Shown here piece by piece: positions 29,010-38,546 of a stretch of 64,000 nt of DNA. The stretch lies in assembly GCA_019137195.1 (NCBI GenBank), contig JAGVSR010000111.1:1-64000 (forward strand). Reading direction: 5' to 3'. The notes beneath the pieces were generated by a model. That model was not told the origin of the DNA. It searched no databases and was given only the letters and a program-made list of their open reading frames with translations. Source of the stretch: Alphaproteobacteria bacterium (GTDB taxonomy: Bacteria > Pseudomonadota > Alphaproteobacteria > Rhizobiales > Hyphomicrobiaceae). The stretch's first letter is position 1. Each line of letters opens with the position of its first letter. Made by a program: the position numbers and the translations under genes.

Positions 29010-29112
29010 GCGGCAGCGGCGTTGCCGCGCGCTACACCCATGGACGTGTCTACAGAGGCAGAACCTCCTGAGGCGGGCTGGCGTGACACGGCAAGACCCT
29101 GCATCAGCAGGT

Positions 29113-30027
29113 CTATTCCGCTGGCTTCAGGCGCTCGAGCGCCGTCTTGCGGAACGGGCTCGCCGGATAGGTTCCGAGAAGGCGCAGCTCGCTCGAGAAG
29201 TAGGCGAGCTCGTCGAGCGCCCGGTGCAGCGCCGGATCGGACGGATGCCCCTCGACGTCGGCATAGAACATGGTAGCCAGAAACGTTCCCTCGGTCTGGT
29301 AGCTCTCGAGCTTCGTCATGTTGACGCCATTGGTGGCGAAGCCGCCGAGCGCCTTGTATAGCGCCGCCGGCACGTTGCGGACGCGGAAGATGAAGGTCGT
29401 CATGACAGGCCCGTTGCCTGGCCCCGCATTCTCCTTCTCGGGCCCGAGCACGACGAACCGGGTCGTGTTGTGCGCCTCGTCCTCGACGTTCTCCGCGAGG
29501 ATGTCGAGGCCGTAGAGCTTGGCCGCGAGCATCGGCGCCAGCGCAGCCTTCGACGTGTCGCCCCACTCGGCCACCTGCCGCGCCGCGCCCGCCGTATCGC
29601 CCGCAGTGTGCCCGGTTGCGCCGAGCTTCTTGAGAATCTTTCGGCACTGTCCGAGCGCATGCACGTGGCTGTAGACGTCTCTGATGCCGCCGATCTTGGC
29701 GCCCCTGGGCGCCATCAGCTGGAAATGGATCGGCATGAAATGCTCGCCGACGATGAATAGCCCGGCGTCGGGGAGCAGATGGTGGATGTCCGCGACGCGC
29801 CCTGCGAGCGAGTTCTCGATTGGGATCATGGCGTAGTGCGCCTCGCCCGACTTGACGGCCGCGAGCGCGTCCTCGAACGTCGCGCAGGCAACGGCCTCGT
29901 GATCGGGATAGGCCTCGTTGATGGCGATGTGGGAGTTGGCGCCGGGCTCGCCTTGATACGCAATGCGTCTCGGCGCCGGGCTCTTGCCGGGTCCTGAAGT
30001 CTTGGTCGATGGAGTGGGCTTTGCCAT
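29113..30027 (-). CDS. pheA: Prephenate dehydratase PheA (monofunctional)
   Basis: Converts prephenate to phenylpyruvate for phenylalanine synthesis. The 304-aa product has RIAYQGEPGANSHIA at the start of the catalytic domain, MIPIENSLAGRV, the catalytic NTTRFVVL, and a C-terminal ACT domain with ALGGFATNGVNMTKLESYQ for Phe feedback. There is no chorismate mutase domain, which is usual for alphaproteobacteria. It lies downstream of kdsB on the same strand with a 201-bp gap holding a small G/C-box hairpin-like stretch (30080-30105). Confidence 0.95.
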   Translation of the reverse strand: MAKPTPSTKTSGPGKSPAPRRIAYQGEPGANSHIAINEAYPDHEAVACATFEDALAAVKSGEAHYAMIPIENSLAGRVADIHHLLPDAGLFIVGEHFMPIHFQLMAPRGAKIGGIRDVYSHVHALGQCRKILKKLGATGHTAGDTAGAARQVAEWGDTSKAALAPMLAAKLYGLDILAENVEDEAHNTTRFVVLGPEKENAGPGNGPVMTTFIFRVRNVPAALYKALGGFATNGVNMTKLESYQTEGTFLATMFYADVEGHPSDPALHRALDELAYFSSELRLLGTYPASPFRKTALERLKPAE

Positions 30028-30228
30028 GTGTCTGTCGATCTGTTCCGTGCGTCCCGGTGGCGTCTCTGGCCCTTGAGCCTAGCCCCCTCCTCATGGGCGA
30101 GGGAATACGTCTGGGCTCGTTGGCGAAGCGCGCTCCTGAATGAGCGCCGCCCCCTCCCCAGTCCCGTAGAGTGCGCGCTGGAGCGAGGAGCTACGCTTTC
30201 GAGCTGTCGGATGGAATCGCCACAAGGG

Positions 30229-30966
30229 TCACGTGGCCTTCGCCAAGTGGCGCCGTGCCTTGTCGAGGTCGGCCGGAGTATCGACACCGAGCGGAACCGT
30301 GTCAACGAGGCTGACATCGATGCGCATTCCGGTCTCGAGTGCCCTCAGCTGCTCGAGCTTCTCGCGCAATTCGAGCGTCGTCGGCCGCATGGACACGAAA
30401 CGCTCGAGTGCCGGACGCCGATACGCGTAGATCCCGATGTGATGATAGAGGGGACCGTCCCCGTGGGGTGCCGTGGCGCGAGTGAAATAGAGCGCCCTGA
30501 GCCGCGACGGAGCGATGGGCGTGCCCACGACCTTGACCACGTTCGGGTTCGTACGCTCCTCCTGGTCCTTGATCTCGGCAGCAAGAGTGGCGATGTCGGG
30601 TCCGGGCGTGAGCAGCGGCGCGACGCAGTCGGTGACGAGCCGCGGCTCGAGGGTCGGAAGGTCACCCTGCAGGTTGACGACGATGCCGGCGTTACCGTCC
30701 GGGTCGACCCGGTTCAGAGCCTCGTAGATGCGATCAGAGCCCGACGCGTGGTCGGCGCGCGTCATCACCGCCTCGCCGCCCGCCGCCTCGACCGCGTCCG
30801 CAATCGCTTGCGTGTCGGTCGCCACGACCACGCGCCCGGCCTCTGCCTCACGGGCACGCCGCCAGACGTGAACGATCATGGCTTCGCCCCGTATCTCGGC
30901 AAGTGGCTTGTCCGGCAGGCGGGTCGCCTTGAGCCTGGCTGGAATGAGGATGATCGTTTGCTTCAT
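30229..30966 (-). CDS. kdsB: CMP-KDO synthetase KdsB
   Basis: 3-deoxy-manno-octulosonate cytidylyltransferase; activates KDO with CTP for the LPS inner core. The 245-aa product has [34 protein letters not shown], the metal-binding [19 protein letters not shown] and [16 protein letters not shown]. It is divergent from the cytochrome c gene and upstream of pheA, an arrangement typical of Rhizobiales. Confidence 0.96.
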   Translation of the reverse strand: MKQTIILIPARLKATRLPDKPLAEIRGEAMIVHVWRRAREAEAGRVVVATDTQAIADAVEAAGGEAVMTRADHASGSDRIYEALNRVDPDGNAGIVVNLQGDLPTLEPRLVTDCVAPLLTPGPDIATLAAEIKDQEERTNPNVVKVVGTPIAPSRLRALYFTRATAPHGDGPLYHHIGIYAYRRPALERFVSMRPTTLELREKLEQLRALETGMRIDVSLVDTVPLGVDTPADLDKARRHLAKAT

Positions 30967-31053
30967 GGGCGACCTTGGGACTCGGGTTGCTCGGCTCCGG
31001 CACGGGTGACAATGTGCCTCCCGGGCCAGGGCCCGAAATAGACGGAAGCTCGG

Positions 31054-31081
31054 TTGTAAGCCAAGCGCTTGCTCCTATACA
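31054..31081 (+). promoter_or_regulatory. Sigma70-type promoter of cytochrome c gene
   Basis: TTGTAA (31054-31059), a 16-bp spacer, then TATACA (31076-31081), 70 bp before the chosen ATG and within the kdsB/cytochrome c divergent region. Confidence 0.5.
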
Positions 31082-31151
31082 AAGTGGTCGGATGGCGCCC
31101 CCGGACGAAGCCGGTCCGGCGCCCGGTGGTCTACTGACGCGGAAACGGGAC

Positions 31152-31811
31152 ATGCAAGACACATCCTCTTTGATTAAGGCGCTGGGCGCGCTCGTCGCTG
31201 CCGTCGTCTGCGTACTCGTTCTCAATGCGGCGATCGGCTCGCAGGCTCCGGAGAACGTTTCCGGCGGCTACAACCTGGCCAAGGCCGTGGGAGTCGACGC
31301 GGCCAAGGACGCCAAGCCCGCCACCGCGCCGAAGGCCGCCGAGCCGGCAAAGGCCGAGGCACCGAAAGCTGAAGCACCGAAGGCCGAGGCACCGAAAGCC
31401 GAGGCGAAGCCCGCCGCCAAGACCGAGGCAGCGGCTGCTCCAGCCAGCGCCTCCGCAACCGAGTTCGATGCCGCCGCCGTGGCCAAGGCGGTGGCGACCG
31501 CCAGCGCCGAAAACGGTGCCGGCGTTTGGAAGAAATGCACTGCCTGTCACGTCGCCAAGGCAGATGGGCCGAGCACCGTCGGTCCGAACCTCTGGGGTAT
31601 CGTCGGCCGTAATGTGGCTGCCCGCGAGGACTACGCCGCGAAGTACTCCGAGCCTCTCAAGGCCAAAGGTGGCACCTGGGGCCTTCCCGAGCTGGCCGCC
31701 TTCCTCCACAACCCGGGCAGCGCCGTCACCGGCACCAAGATGAGCTTCCCGGGTATCAAGGATCCGAAGGACCTGGCTGACCTGCTCGCCTACCTGAGCG
31801 CACAGAAGTGA
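31152..31811 (+). CDS. Membrane-anchored class I cytochrome c
   Basis: A 219-aa electron carrier resembling CycM-type cytochromes of Rhizobiales. It has an N-terminal membrane segment (ALGALVAAVVCVLVLNAAIG) and then a periplasmic Ala/Lys/Pro linker built on about four EAPKA repeats. The haem domain (about residues 110-219) has the haem-binding CTACH, GPNLWGIVGR and the likely axial methionine in GTKMSFPGI. The ATG at 31152 is preferred to one at 30975, because the longer form would put 59 non-hydrophobic residues before the membrane segment and start upstream of the promoter. Confidence 0.93.
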   Translation: MQDTSSLIKALGALVAAVVCVLVLNAAIGSQAPENVSGGYNLAKAVGVDAAKDAKPATAPKAAEPAKAEAPKAEAPKAEAPKAEAKPAAKTEAAAAPASASATEFDAAAVAKAVATASAENGAGVWKKCTACHVAKADGPSTVGPNLWGIVGRNVAAREDYAAKYSEPLKAKGGTWGLPELAAFLHNPGSAVTGTKMSFPGIKDPKDLADLLAYLSAQK

Positions 31812-31854
31812 GGGGCGGGCGGTAAACGCCGAGTGTTTTCATTGAGTTGCCTTG

Positions 31855-31884
31855 GGAGCCCCGTCGGCGTGCCGACGGGGCTCC
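31855..31884. terminator. Perfect 30-bp palindrome after cytochrome c
   Basis: GGAGCCCCGTCGGC (31855-31868) and its exact reverse complement (31871-31884) are separated by GT. It lies 44 bp past the cytochrome c stop. It would form a very stable hairpin, but only a weak T-rich tail follows (GTCGTTG), so the call as a terminator is likely and not certain. Confidence 0.55.
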
Positions 31885-32042
31885 GTCGTTGCGAAGCTCG
31901 CTGCCTGAGGCCCTTGCCGGCGCGGGGGATTGCCGATGTTTAATCAGGCACGGCGCGTCATCCATGTTAGAGACGGGAAGCTCGAGAGGGCCGAGCCCGA
32001 TGGCGGCTGCCCCGAGGTCGAGACGGGAGAAGAGAGCGCACG

Positions 32043-34070
32043 ATGGCAACCGGACGACGATCGACGGCGATCCTGCCCCTTTCCATCACCCTCGGCACTC
32101 TCGGAATACTCTCCCTGGCGCCGGCATTTGCCGGGCAGGACTCCACCGCGGCCCCGGCCGTGGCCGAGCCCGCCGCGGCCCTGTCTGCCGCGCCGGCGGC
32201 ACAGCCGGATGCCGCCGCGCCAAAGCGCCACCACGCCCTCTCGCTTCTCGGCGAGCCGAAGTTCGGCCCCGATTTCAAGCACTTCGACTGGGTCAATCCG
32301 AACGCCCCCAAGGGCGGCATGATCCGGCTCGCAGCTCTGGGCGGTTTCGACAGCCTGAACCCGTTCTCCATCCAGGGCAACGCGGCGGCCGGGCTCACCA
32401 TGCTTTACGACACGCTGATGGCCTCGAGCCCGGATGAGCCCTCGTCCGAGTACGGCCTCGTCGCCGCCTGGGTGTCGTTCCCCGACGACTTCTCGAGCGC
32501 TACGTTCGGCCTGCGCCCGGAGGCGCGTTTCCAGGACGGCAAGCCCGTGACCCCGGAGGATGTCGTATTCAGCCTCGAGGCGCTGAAGAAAGCTCACCCC
32601 TACTTCAACGGCTACTACCGCAACGTCGTAAAGGCCGAGAAGACCGGCGACCAGGAGGTGACCTTCACCTTCGACAAGGCGGGTAACCGCGAGCTGCCGC
32701 ACATCGTCGGCCAGCTCACCGTGCTGCCGAAGCACTTCTGGGAGGAAAAGAACGCCGCGGGCAACCCGCGGGATCTGTCGAAGTCCACGCTCGAGGTCCC
32801 GCTCGGGTCGGGCCCCTACAAGGTGAAGTCCTTCGAGCCCAACCGGCACATCTACTACGAGCGCAACCCGGACTACTGGGCCAAGAATTTGCCGGTCACC
32901 TCCGGCCAGAACAATTTTGGTGAGTACCGGTACATCTACTTCCGCGACCAGGTACCCGCGTTCGAGGCCTTCAAGGCCGGCAGCATCGATTTCTGGGTCG
33001 AGAGCCGGGCCTCGGCCTGGGCCAGCCAATACGAATTCGACGCCGTCAAAGAGGGCCGCATCAAGAAGGAGCTCTTGTCGCACAAGCGCGTGGCGTCCAT
33101 GCAGGCGTTCGTGTTCAACACCAGGCGCCCGAAGCTTGAGGACCCGCACGTGCGCGAGGCCTTCGGCTACGCCTTCAACTTCGAGGACGCCAACAAGAAC
33201 CTGTTCTACGGTGCTTACGTCAGGACCAAGAGCTTTTTCGACAACTCGGAGCTGGCGTCGTCGGGTCTACCGCAAGGGCGTGAGCTCGAGATACTGACGG
33301 AGCTCAAGAGCGAGCTGCCGCCCGCGGTGTTCACGACCGAGTACAAGAACCCCGTCAACGCCACCCAGGCAGACTTCCGCAACAACATGCTCGCCGCCAC
33401 CAGGCTTCTCGACGAGGCCGGCTGGAAGGTGCGCGAGGAGACGGTCGACGACCCGGATTGCGGCTTCTTCTGCAACCTCATGAAGAAGATTGGCCTCGGC
33501 TCCGACAAGCGTGAGCGAGTGCTCCGCAACGCGAAGGGCGAGACGCTCGACGTCGAGTTCCTGATCACGGAGCCCACCTTCGAGCGCATCGTGCTCCCCT
33601 TCGTCGGCAATCTCCAGCGCCTCGGCGTGAAGGCGAGCCTGCGCACCGTCGACGAGGCCCAGTACGAAGGCCGCATCAAGCGCTTCGACTACGACGTCAT
33701 CATCGACAGCTTCGGCCAGTCGCACTCGCCTGGCAACGAGCAGCGGAGCTACTGGGGCTCGACGATGGCCGACCAGGAGGGCTCGCGCAACACCATCGGC
33801 GTCAAGAGCGCCGCCGTCGACAAGCTCATCGATCGCATCGTATTCGCCAAGGACCGGGAGGAACTGGTCGCCGCCACGCGCGCACTCGATCGCGTTCTGC
33901 TCATGAGCCATTACGTGGTGCCGCAATGGTACTACCCGTACGACCGCGTAGCCATGTGGGACGTCTTCGGCCGGCCCGAGATGTTGCCGTCGCAGGCCCC
34001 GACCAACCTCGACGCTTGGTGGATTGACGAGGTCAAGGCCAAAGCGCTCGACGCTCAGCGCAAGATGTGA
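32043..34070 (+). CDS. yejA: Peptide ABC transporter substrate-binding protein YejA, first copy
   Basis: Periplasmic SBP-bac-5 family protein that delivers oligopeptides to the YejBEF permease. It has an N-terminal signal peptide (LSITLGTLGILSLAPAFAG), DWVNPNAPKGGMIRLAALGG, the family segment FGLRPEARFQDGKPVTPEDVVFS, EVPLGSGPYKV and NRHIYYERNPDYWAKNLPV. The length is 675 aa. Residues 469-480 carry a two-cysteine insertion (DPDCGFFC, Cys473 and Cys477) also found in the second copy. It is the first gene of the yej operon; its stop overlaps the next ATG (ATGA). Confidence 0.93.
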   Translation: MATGRRSTAILPLSITLGTLGILSLAPAFAGQDSTAAPAVAEPAAALSAAPAAQPDAAAPKRHHALSLLGEPKFGPDFKHFDWVNPNAPKGGMIRLAALGGFDSLNPFSIQGNAAAGLTMLYDTLMASSPDEPSSEYGLVAAWVSFPDDFSSATFGLRPEARFQDGKPVTPEDVVFSLEALKKAHPYFNGYYRNVVKAEKTGDQEVTFTFDKAGNRELPHIVGQLTVLPKHFWEEKNAAGNPRDLSKSTLEVPLGSGPYKVKSFEPNRHIYYERNPDYWAKNLPVTSGQNNFGEYRYIYFRDQVPAFEAFKAGSIDFWVESRASAWASQYEFDAVKEGRIKKELLSHKRVASMQAFVFNTRRPKLEDPHVREAFGYAFNFEDANKNLFYGAYVRTKSFFDNSELASSGLPQGRELEILTELKSELPPAVFTTEYKNPVNATQADFRNNMLAATRLLDEAGWKVREETVDDPDCGFFCNLMKKIGLGSDKRERVLRNAKGETLDVEFLITEPTFERIVLPFVGNLQRLGVKASLRTVDEAQYEGRIKRFDYDVIIDSFGQSHSPGNEQRSYWGSTMADQEGSRNTIGVKSAAVDKLIDRIVFAKDREELVAATRALDRVLLMSHYVVPQWYYPYDRVAMWDVFGRPEMLPSQAPTNLDAWWIDEVKAKALDAQRKM

Positions 34071-36052
34071 GCGGAGCAATGGTCGGCATGTTCCGCAATC
34101 TCGTTGGCAACGGCCGTGGCATCCGCACCTTTCGATACTCCTCCTTGCCGCGCGAGGGTCGCTGCCTCGCATGGCTTGCGGGTCTGCTCGGTCTCCTCCT
34201 CGCCGCTCTGCCCGCAGCCGCCGAGCAGCGTCACGGTCTCTCGATCTTCGGCGGCCTGAAGTATCCGGTCGGCTTTACGCATTTCGACTATGTGAACCCC
34301 GACGCACCCAAGGGCGGCAAGGTCTCCCAGATCGGCTCCGGCGGAGTCATCACCTACGACAGCTTCAATCCCTTCATCCTGAAAGGTGACCCGGCGCAGG
34401 GCCTCGAGCTCCTGTTCGACACGCTGATGGTGCGCGCCCTCGACGAGCCCGACGCCGTCTATGGTCTCGTCGCCGAGACGGCTGACGTTGCCCCCGACGG
34501 CATGTCGGTCACTTTCACGCTACGCCCCGAGGCGAGGTTCTCGGATGGCACGCCCGTCACCGCCGAGGATGTCGTGTTCTCGTTCGAGACGCTGAAGGCA
34601 AAGGCCCACCCCTTCATCGCCATGCCGCTGCGCGACGTCGCCAGGGCCGAGGCGCTCGACGGGCACACTGTGCGCTTCTCCTTCTCCGGCACGCTTATCC
34701 GCGACCTTCCGGCGGTCGTCGCGCAGATCACGGTGCTGTCGAAGGCCTATTTCACCGCTCACGAGTTCGACAGCTCGAGCCTCGACGTGCCGCTCGGCTC
34801 GGGCCCCTACAAGCTCACCACCTTCAAGCCCGGAACCTTCGTCACCTACGAGCGGCGCGCCGACTACTGGGCCAAGGATCTGCCGGTGAGCCGCGGGCTG
34901 TGGAATTTCGACGAGGTCCGCTACGAGTACTTCCGCGACAGAAAGATCGAGCTCGAGAACCTGTTCAACGGTACCATCGATTTCCGCGAGGAGTTCACCT
35001 CCATCGACTGGGCGACCGGGTACGACAAGGACGTCGTCAGGAACGGCAAGGTCAAGCGTCTCACCATTCCCGACGAGAGCCCGTCCGGCGCCCAGGGATT
35101 CTTCATCAACACGCGGCTCGACAAGTTCAAGAACCCCCGCGTGAGGAAGGCGCTCGGCCTCGTGTTCGACTTCGAGTGGAGCAACAAGAACCTCTTTTAC
35201 GACCTCTACACCCGTACCACGAGCTACTTCGAGAACTCGGACATGAAAGCGACGGGCAGGCCCGGACCCGAGGAGCTGAAGCTGCTCGAGCCATTTCGAG
35301 ACAAGCTCCCGCCCGAGGTTTTCGAGGAGGCCTATGTTCCGCCCGTCACCGACGGCAGCGGCAATAACCGCGACAACTTGAGAAGAGCGGGCGAGCTCCT
35401 GGCCGAGGCCGGCTGGACCCTGCGCCTCGAGGAGCAGGAGGACCCGGACTGCGGCTGGCTCTGCCGGGCGAAAATCGCCGTCGGCCTCGGATCGAAGCCC
35501 GTCGCCAATGTCGTGCGCAACGCCAACGGCGAGAAGCTCGAGATCGAGATCCTGCTCAACTCCGAGGCATTCCAGAGGATTGTCGGCCCCTACGTCAGGA
35601 ACCTCCGCCAGATCGGCGTCGATGCCACCATCAGAGTGGTCGATCCGGCGCAATACGAGCGCCGGGTCAAGTCGTTCGACTTCGACCTCGCGGTCCAGCG
35701 CTATTCCATGTCGCTGACGCCGGGGCTCGAGCTCAAGAGCTACTGGGGCTCCGAGTCGGCCAGGACCGAGGGCAGCCGCAATCTGGCCGGCATCGCCGAG
35801 CCCGTGGTCGATGCGCTGGCCGAGAAGGTGATGGCCGCGAGGTCGCGTGCCGAGCTCGTGGCCGCAACCAGGGCCGTGGACAGGGTGCTGCGCGCCGGGC
35901 ATTACTGGGTGCCGCACTGGTACAAAGCCGCCCACAACCTGGCGTTCTGGGACAAGTTCGGCTGGCCGGCTGTGAAGCCCAAGTACGACCGTGGCGCTCT
36001 CGCGACGTGGTGGTACGACCCGGGCAGGTCCTCCAGGCTCGAGGCGAACTGA
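34067..36052 (+). CDS. yejA: Peptide ABC transporter substrate-binding protein YejA, second copy
   Basis: Paralogue of the preceding protein (661 aa), same family and architecture. It has a signal sequence (GLLGLLLAALPAAAEQ), HFDYVNPDAPKGGKVSQIGSGG, FTLRPEARFSDGTPVTAEDVVFS, DVPLGSGPYKLTTF and the insertion DPDCGWLC (Cys462, Cys466). It overlaps the first copy by 4 bases, so the pair is translationally coupled. The start could be a few residues later, since ATGs follow at residues 5 and 8. Two SBPs may widen the peptide range of one permease. Confidence 0.93.
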   Translation: MSGAMVGMFRNLVGNGRGIRTFRYSSLPREGRCLAWLAGLLGLLLAALPAAAEQRHGLSIFGGLKYPVGFTHFDYVNPDAPKGGKVSQIGSGGVITYDSFNPFILKGDPAQGLELLFDTLMVRALDEPDAVYGLVAETADVAPDGMSVTFTLRPEARFSDGTPVTAEDVVFSFETLKAKAHPFIAMPLRDVARAEALDGHTVRFSFSGTLIRDLPAVVAQITVLSKAYFTAHEFDSSSLDVPLGSGPYKLTTFKPGTFVTYERRADYWAKDLPVSRGLWNFDEVRYEYFRDRKIELENLFNGTIDFREEFTSIDWATGYDKDVVRNGKVKRLTIPDESPSGAQGFFINTRLDKFKNPRVRKALGLVFDFEWSNKNLFYDLYTRTTSYFENSDMKATGRPGPEELKLLEPFRDKLPPEVFEEAYVPPVTDGSGNNRDNLRRAGELLAEAGWTLRLEEQEDPDCGWLCRAKIAVGLGSKPVANVVRNANGEKLEIEILLNSEAFQRIVGPYVRNLRQIGVDATIRVVDPAQYERRVKSFDFDLAVQRYSMSLTPGLELKSYWGSESARTEGSRNLAGIAEPVVDALAEKVMAARSRAELVAATRAVDRVLRAGHYWVPHWYKAAHNLAFWDKFGWPAVKPKYDRGALATWWYDPGRSSRLEAN

Positions 36053-36069
36053 GGGAGATTGAGAACGCG

Positions 36070-37191
36070 ATGGCCGCTTACCTCCTGAAGCGCTTCTTGC
36101 TCATCATCCCGACCATGATCGGGATCATGGCGATCAGCTTCGTCATCGTTCAGTTCGCGCCGGGCGGCCCCGTGGAGCAGGTGATTGCCAAGCTCACCGG
36201 CACCGCGACCTCCATGTCGGACCGCATCGGCGGAGGTGGCGGCGACGCTATCGGCGGCGGAGCGAACCAGTCGACCTTGGGCCAGAGCGCGGCCGAGAGC
36301 ATCAACTCGAAATACCGCGGCGCCCAGGGTCTCGACCCCGAGTTCATCAAGAGTCTCGAGAAGCAGTTCGGCTTCGACAAGCCGGCCCACGAGCGCTTCC
36401 TCCTGATGATGAAGAGCTATCTCACCTTCGATTTCGGCAAGAGCTATTTCCGCGACACCTCCGTCATCGACCTCGTCAAGGAGAAGCTGCCGGTCTCGAT
36501 CTCGCTCGGCCTCTGGATGACGCTCATCACCTATGCGCTCTCCATTCCGCTCGGCATCAGGAAGGCCGTCAAGGACGGCACACCGTTCGACGCCTGGACC
36601 TCGGGCGCGCTCGTCGTCGGCTATGCCGTGCCGGGCTTCCTCGTCGCCGTGTTCCTGCTCGTCATGTTCGCCGGCGCCTCGTTCTTCCAGTGGTTTCCGT
36701 CGCGCGGTCTGACCTCCGACAACTGGGATCAGCTCTCGCTGCTCGGCAAGATCGGCGACTACTTCTGGCATTTGACGTTGCCGATGATCGCCATGGCCTT
36801 GGGCTCCTTCACCACCATGGCGTTCCTGACCAAGAACACCTTCCTCGACGAGATCAGGAAGCAGTATGTCATCACCGCCCGCTCGAAGGGCCTGGACGAG
36901 CGCAGCGTCCTCTACGGCCACGTGTTCCGCAACGCCATGCTCTTGATCATCGCCGGCTTCCCGGGCGCCTTCATACGCTCGTTCTTCGCCGGCGCGCTGC
37001 TGATCGAGACCATCTTCTCTCTCGACGGCCTCGGTCTCCTCGGCTTCGAGAGCGTCATCAAGCGCGACTACCCGGTCGTGTTCGCGACCCTCTACATTTT
37101 CTCGCTCATGGGTCTCGTCGTGAACATCATCACCGACTTCATCTATACTCTCGTCGATCCTCGCATCGACTTCGAGACGCGGGAGGTCTGA
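36070..37191 (+). CDS. yejB: Peptide ABC transporter permease YejB
   Basis: Inner-membrane permease (373 aa, six predicted membrane segments) of the BPD-transp-1 family. It begins MAAYLLKRFLLIIPTMIGIM and has the YejB-typical FAPGGPVEQ, a Gly-rich loop at about residues 54-66 and the EAA-like motif VITARSKGLDERSVLYGHVFRN. The ATG at 36070 has GGGAG upstream; an in-frame start at 36007 inside yejA2 is unlikely. Only 17 bp after yejA2. Confidence 0.95.
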   Translation: MAAYLLKRFLLIIPTMIGIMAISFVIVQFAPGGPVEQVIAKLTGTATSMSDRIGGGGGDAIGGGANQSTLGQSAAESINSKYRGAQGLDPEFIKSLEKQFGFDKPAHERFLLMMKSYLTFDFGKSYFRDTSVIDLVKEKLPVSISLGLWMTLITYALSIPLGIRKAVKDGTPFDAWTSGALVVGYAVPGFLVAVFLLVMFAGASFFQWFPSRGLTSDNWDQLSLLGKIGDYFWHLTLPMIAMALGSFTTMAFLTKNTFLDEIRKQYVITARSKGLDERSVLYGHVFRNAMLLIIAGFPGAFIRSFFAGALLIETIFSLDGLGLLGFESVIKRDYPVVFATLYIFSLMGLVVNIITDFIYTLVDPRIDFETREV

Positions 37192-37195
37192 GGCG

Positions 37196-38392
37196 ATGGG
37201 GATGGCGTGCAGGATCTTCGGCAGGATCCCCGGAGCAGGGGTGTTGTGCGGCCTGAGGGCCCGCTTGACGAGGCGTTTCCGTCTGTCGCCCATCAACGAG
37301 CGGCGCTGGGAAAGCTTCAAGATGAACCGTCGCGGCTATTGGAGCCTGTGGCTGTTCCTCGGACTGTTCGGCCTGTCACTGTTCGCCGAGCTCATCGCCA
37401 ACGACCGCCCGCTTGTCGCCTACTACAAGGGCGAGGTCCTGTTCCCGGTGCTGGTCGACTACCCGGAGGAGAAGTTCGGCGGCTTCCTAGCCATCACCGA
37501 CTACAAGGACCCGGTCATTCTCGACGAGATCGAGGCCAACGGCTGGGCCCTGTGGCCACCCATCCGCTATTCGTATGACAGCATCAACAAGGACTACCCG
37601 CGCAGCAAGAACGCCGACGGCATCTGCCTCGGCTACCCGGCGCCCCCGCAGTGGGCCTCCTCCGCCGAGCTTTGCGAAGCCCCCCCTGACCAGATCGCCC
37701 GCTACCAGGCGTGGGGCAACACCAACTGGCTCGGTCTCGACGACCAGGGCCGCGACGTGCTCGCCCGCGTCATCTACGGTTTCCGCATCTCGGTTCTGTT
37801 CGGCCTGATCCTCACCATCCTGTCGAGCCTCGTCGGCATCGCGGTCGGTGCCGCGCAGGGCTACTACGGCGGCTGGCTCGACCTGCTGATGCAGCGCTTT
37901 CTCGAGATCTGGGGCAATATCCCGGAGCTCTACGTTCTCATCATCATCGCCGCCGTCCTGGTGCCGGGATTCTGGACGCTTCTGCTCGTGCTCCTCGCCT
38001 TCAGCTGGACCGCCCTCGTCGGCCTCGTGCGCGCCGAGTTTCTGCGCGCCAGGAACTTCGAGTACGTGCGCGCCGCCCGGGCGCTCGGGCTGTCGGACAC
38101 GACCATCATGAGAAAGCACGTATTGCCGAACGCGACCGTGGCGACGCTCACCTTCCTGCCCTTCGTGCTCTCGGGCTCGATCACGACCTTGACGTCGCTC
38201 GACTTCCTGGGACTCGGACTGCCGCCCGGGTCGCCGTCGCTGGGCGAGCTCTTGTTGCAGGGCAAGAAGTATCTCGAGGCGCCGTGGCTCGGCATCACGG
38301 GCTTCCTTTCCATCGCGGTCACGCTCTCGCTTCTGATCTTCGTCTTCGAAGGCGTCCGCGATGCCCTCGATCCGAGAAAGACCTTCCGGTGA
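37196..38392 (+). CDS. yejE: Peptide ABC transporter permease YejE
   Basis: Second permease of the Yej importer (398 aa). It has the YejE N-terminus RLSPINERRWESFKMNRRGYW, a large periplasmic loop between the first two membrane segments (about residues 70-165), GLDDQGRDVLARVIYG and the EAA loop RARNFEYVRAARALGLSDTT. The start at 37196 keeps the conserved N-terminus, but the first 25 residues are unusual and 37202 is equally possible. It follows yejB by 4 bp. Confidence 0.94.
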   Translation: MGMACRIFGRIPGAGVLCGLRARLTRRFRLSPINERRWESFKMNRRGYWSLWLFLGLFGLSLFAELIANDRPLVAYYKGEVLFPVLVDYPEEKFGGFLAITDYKDPVILDEIEANGWALWPPIRYSYDSINKDYPRSKNADGICLGYPAPPQWASSAELCEAPPDQIARYQAWGNTNWLGLDDQGRDVLARVIYGFRISVLFGLILTILSSLVGIAVGAAQGYYGGWLDLLMQRFLEIWGNIPELYVLIIIAAVLVPGFWTLLLVLLAFSWTALVGLVRAEFLRARNFEYVRAARALGLSDTTIMRKHVLPNATVATLTFLPFVLSGSITTLTSLDFLGLGLPPGSPSLGELLLQGKKYLEAPWLGITGFLSIAVTLSLLIFVFEGVRDALDPRKTFR

Positions 38393-38546
38393 GGTGCGGG
38401 ATGATGTTGAGCTCTGGCAGGTTCCCCGCCCGTTTGCGGCAAGGCGTTCGAGGTGCGGGAGGCCCCAGAGTGCCGCCTACTGGCGCCCCCCGCTCCTGGG
38501 CCCTGCCGTACGGTGAGACAGGGGCCCCCAATCGCGAGAGCCGCCG

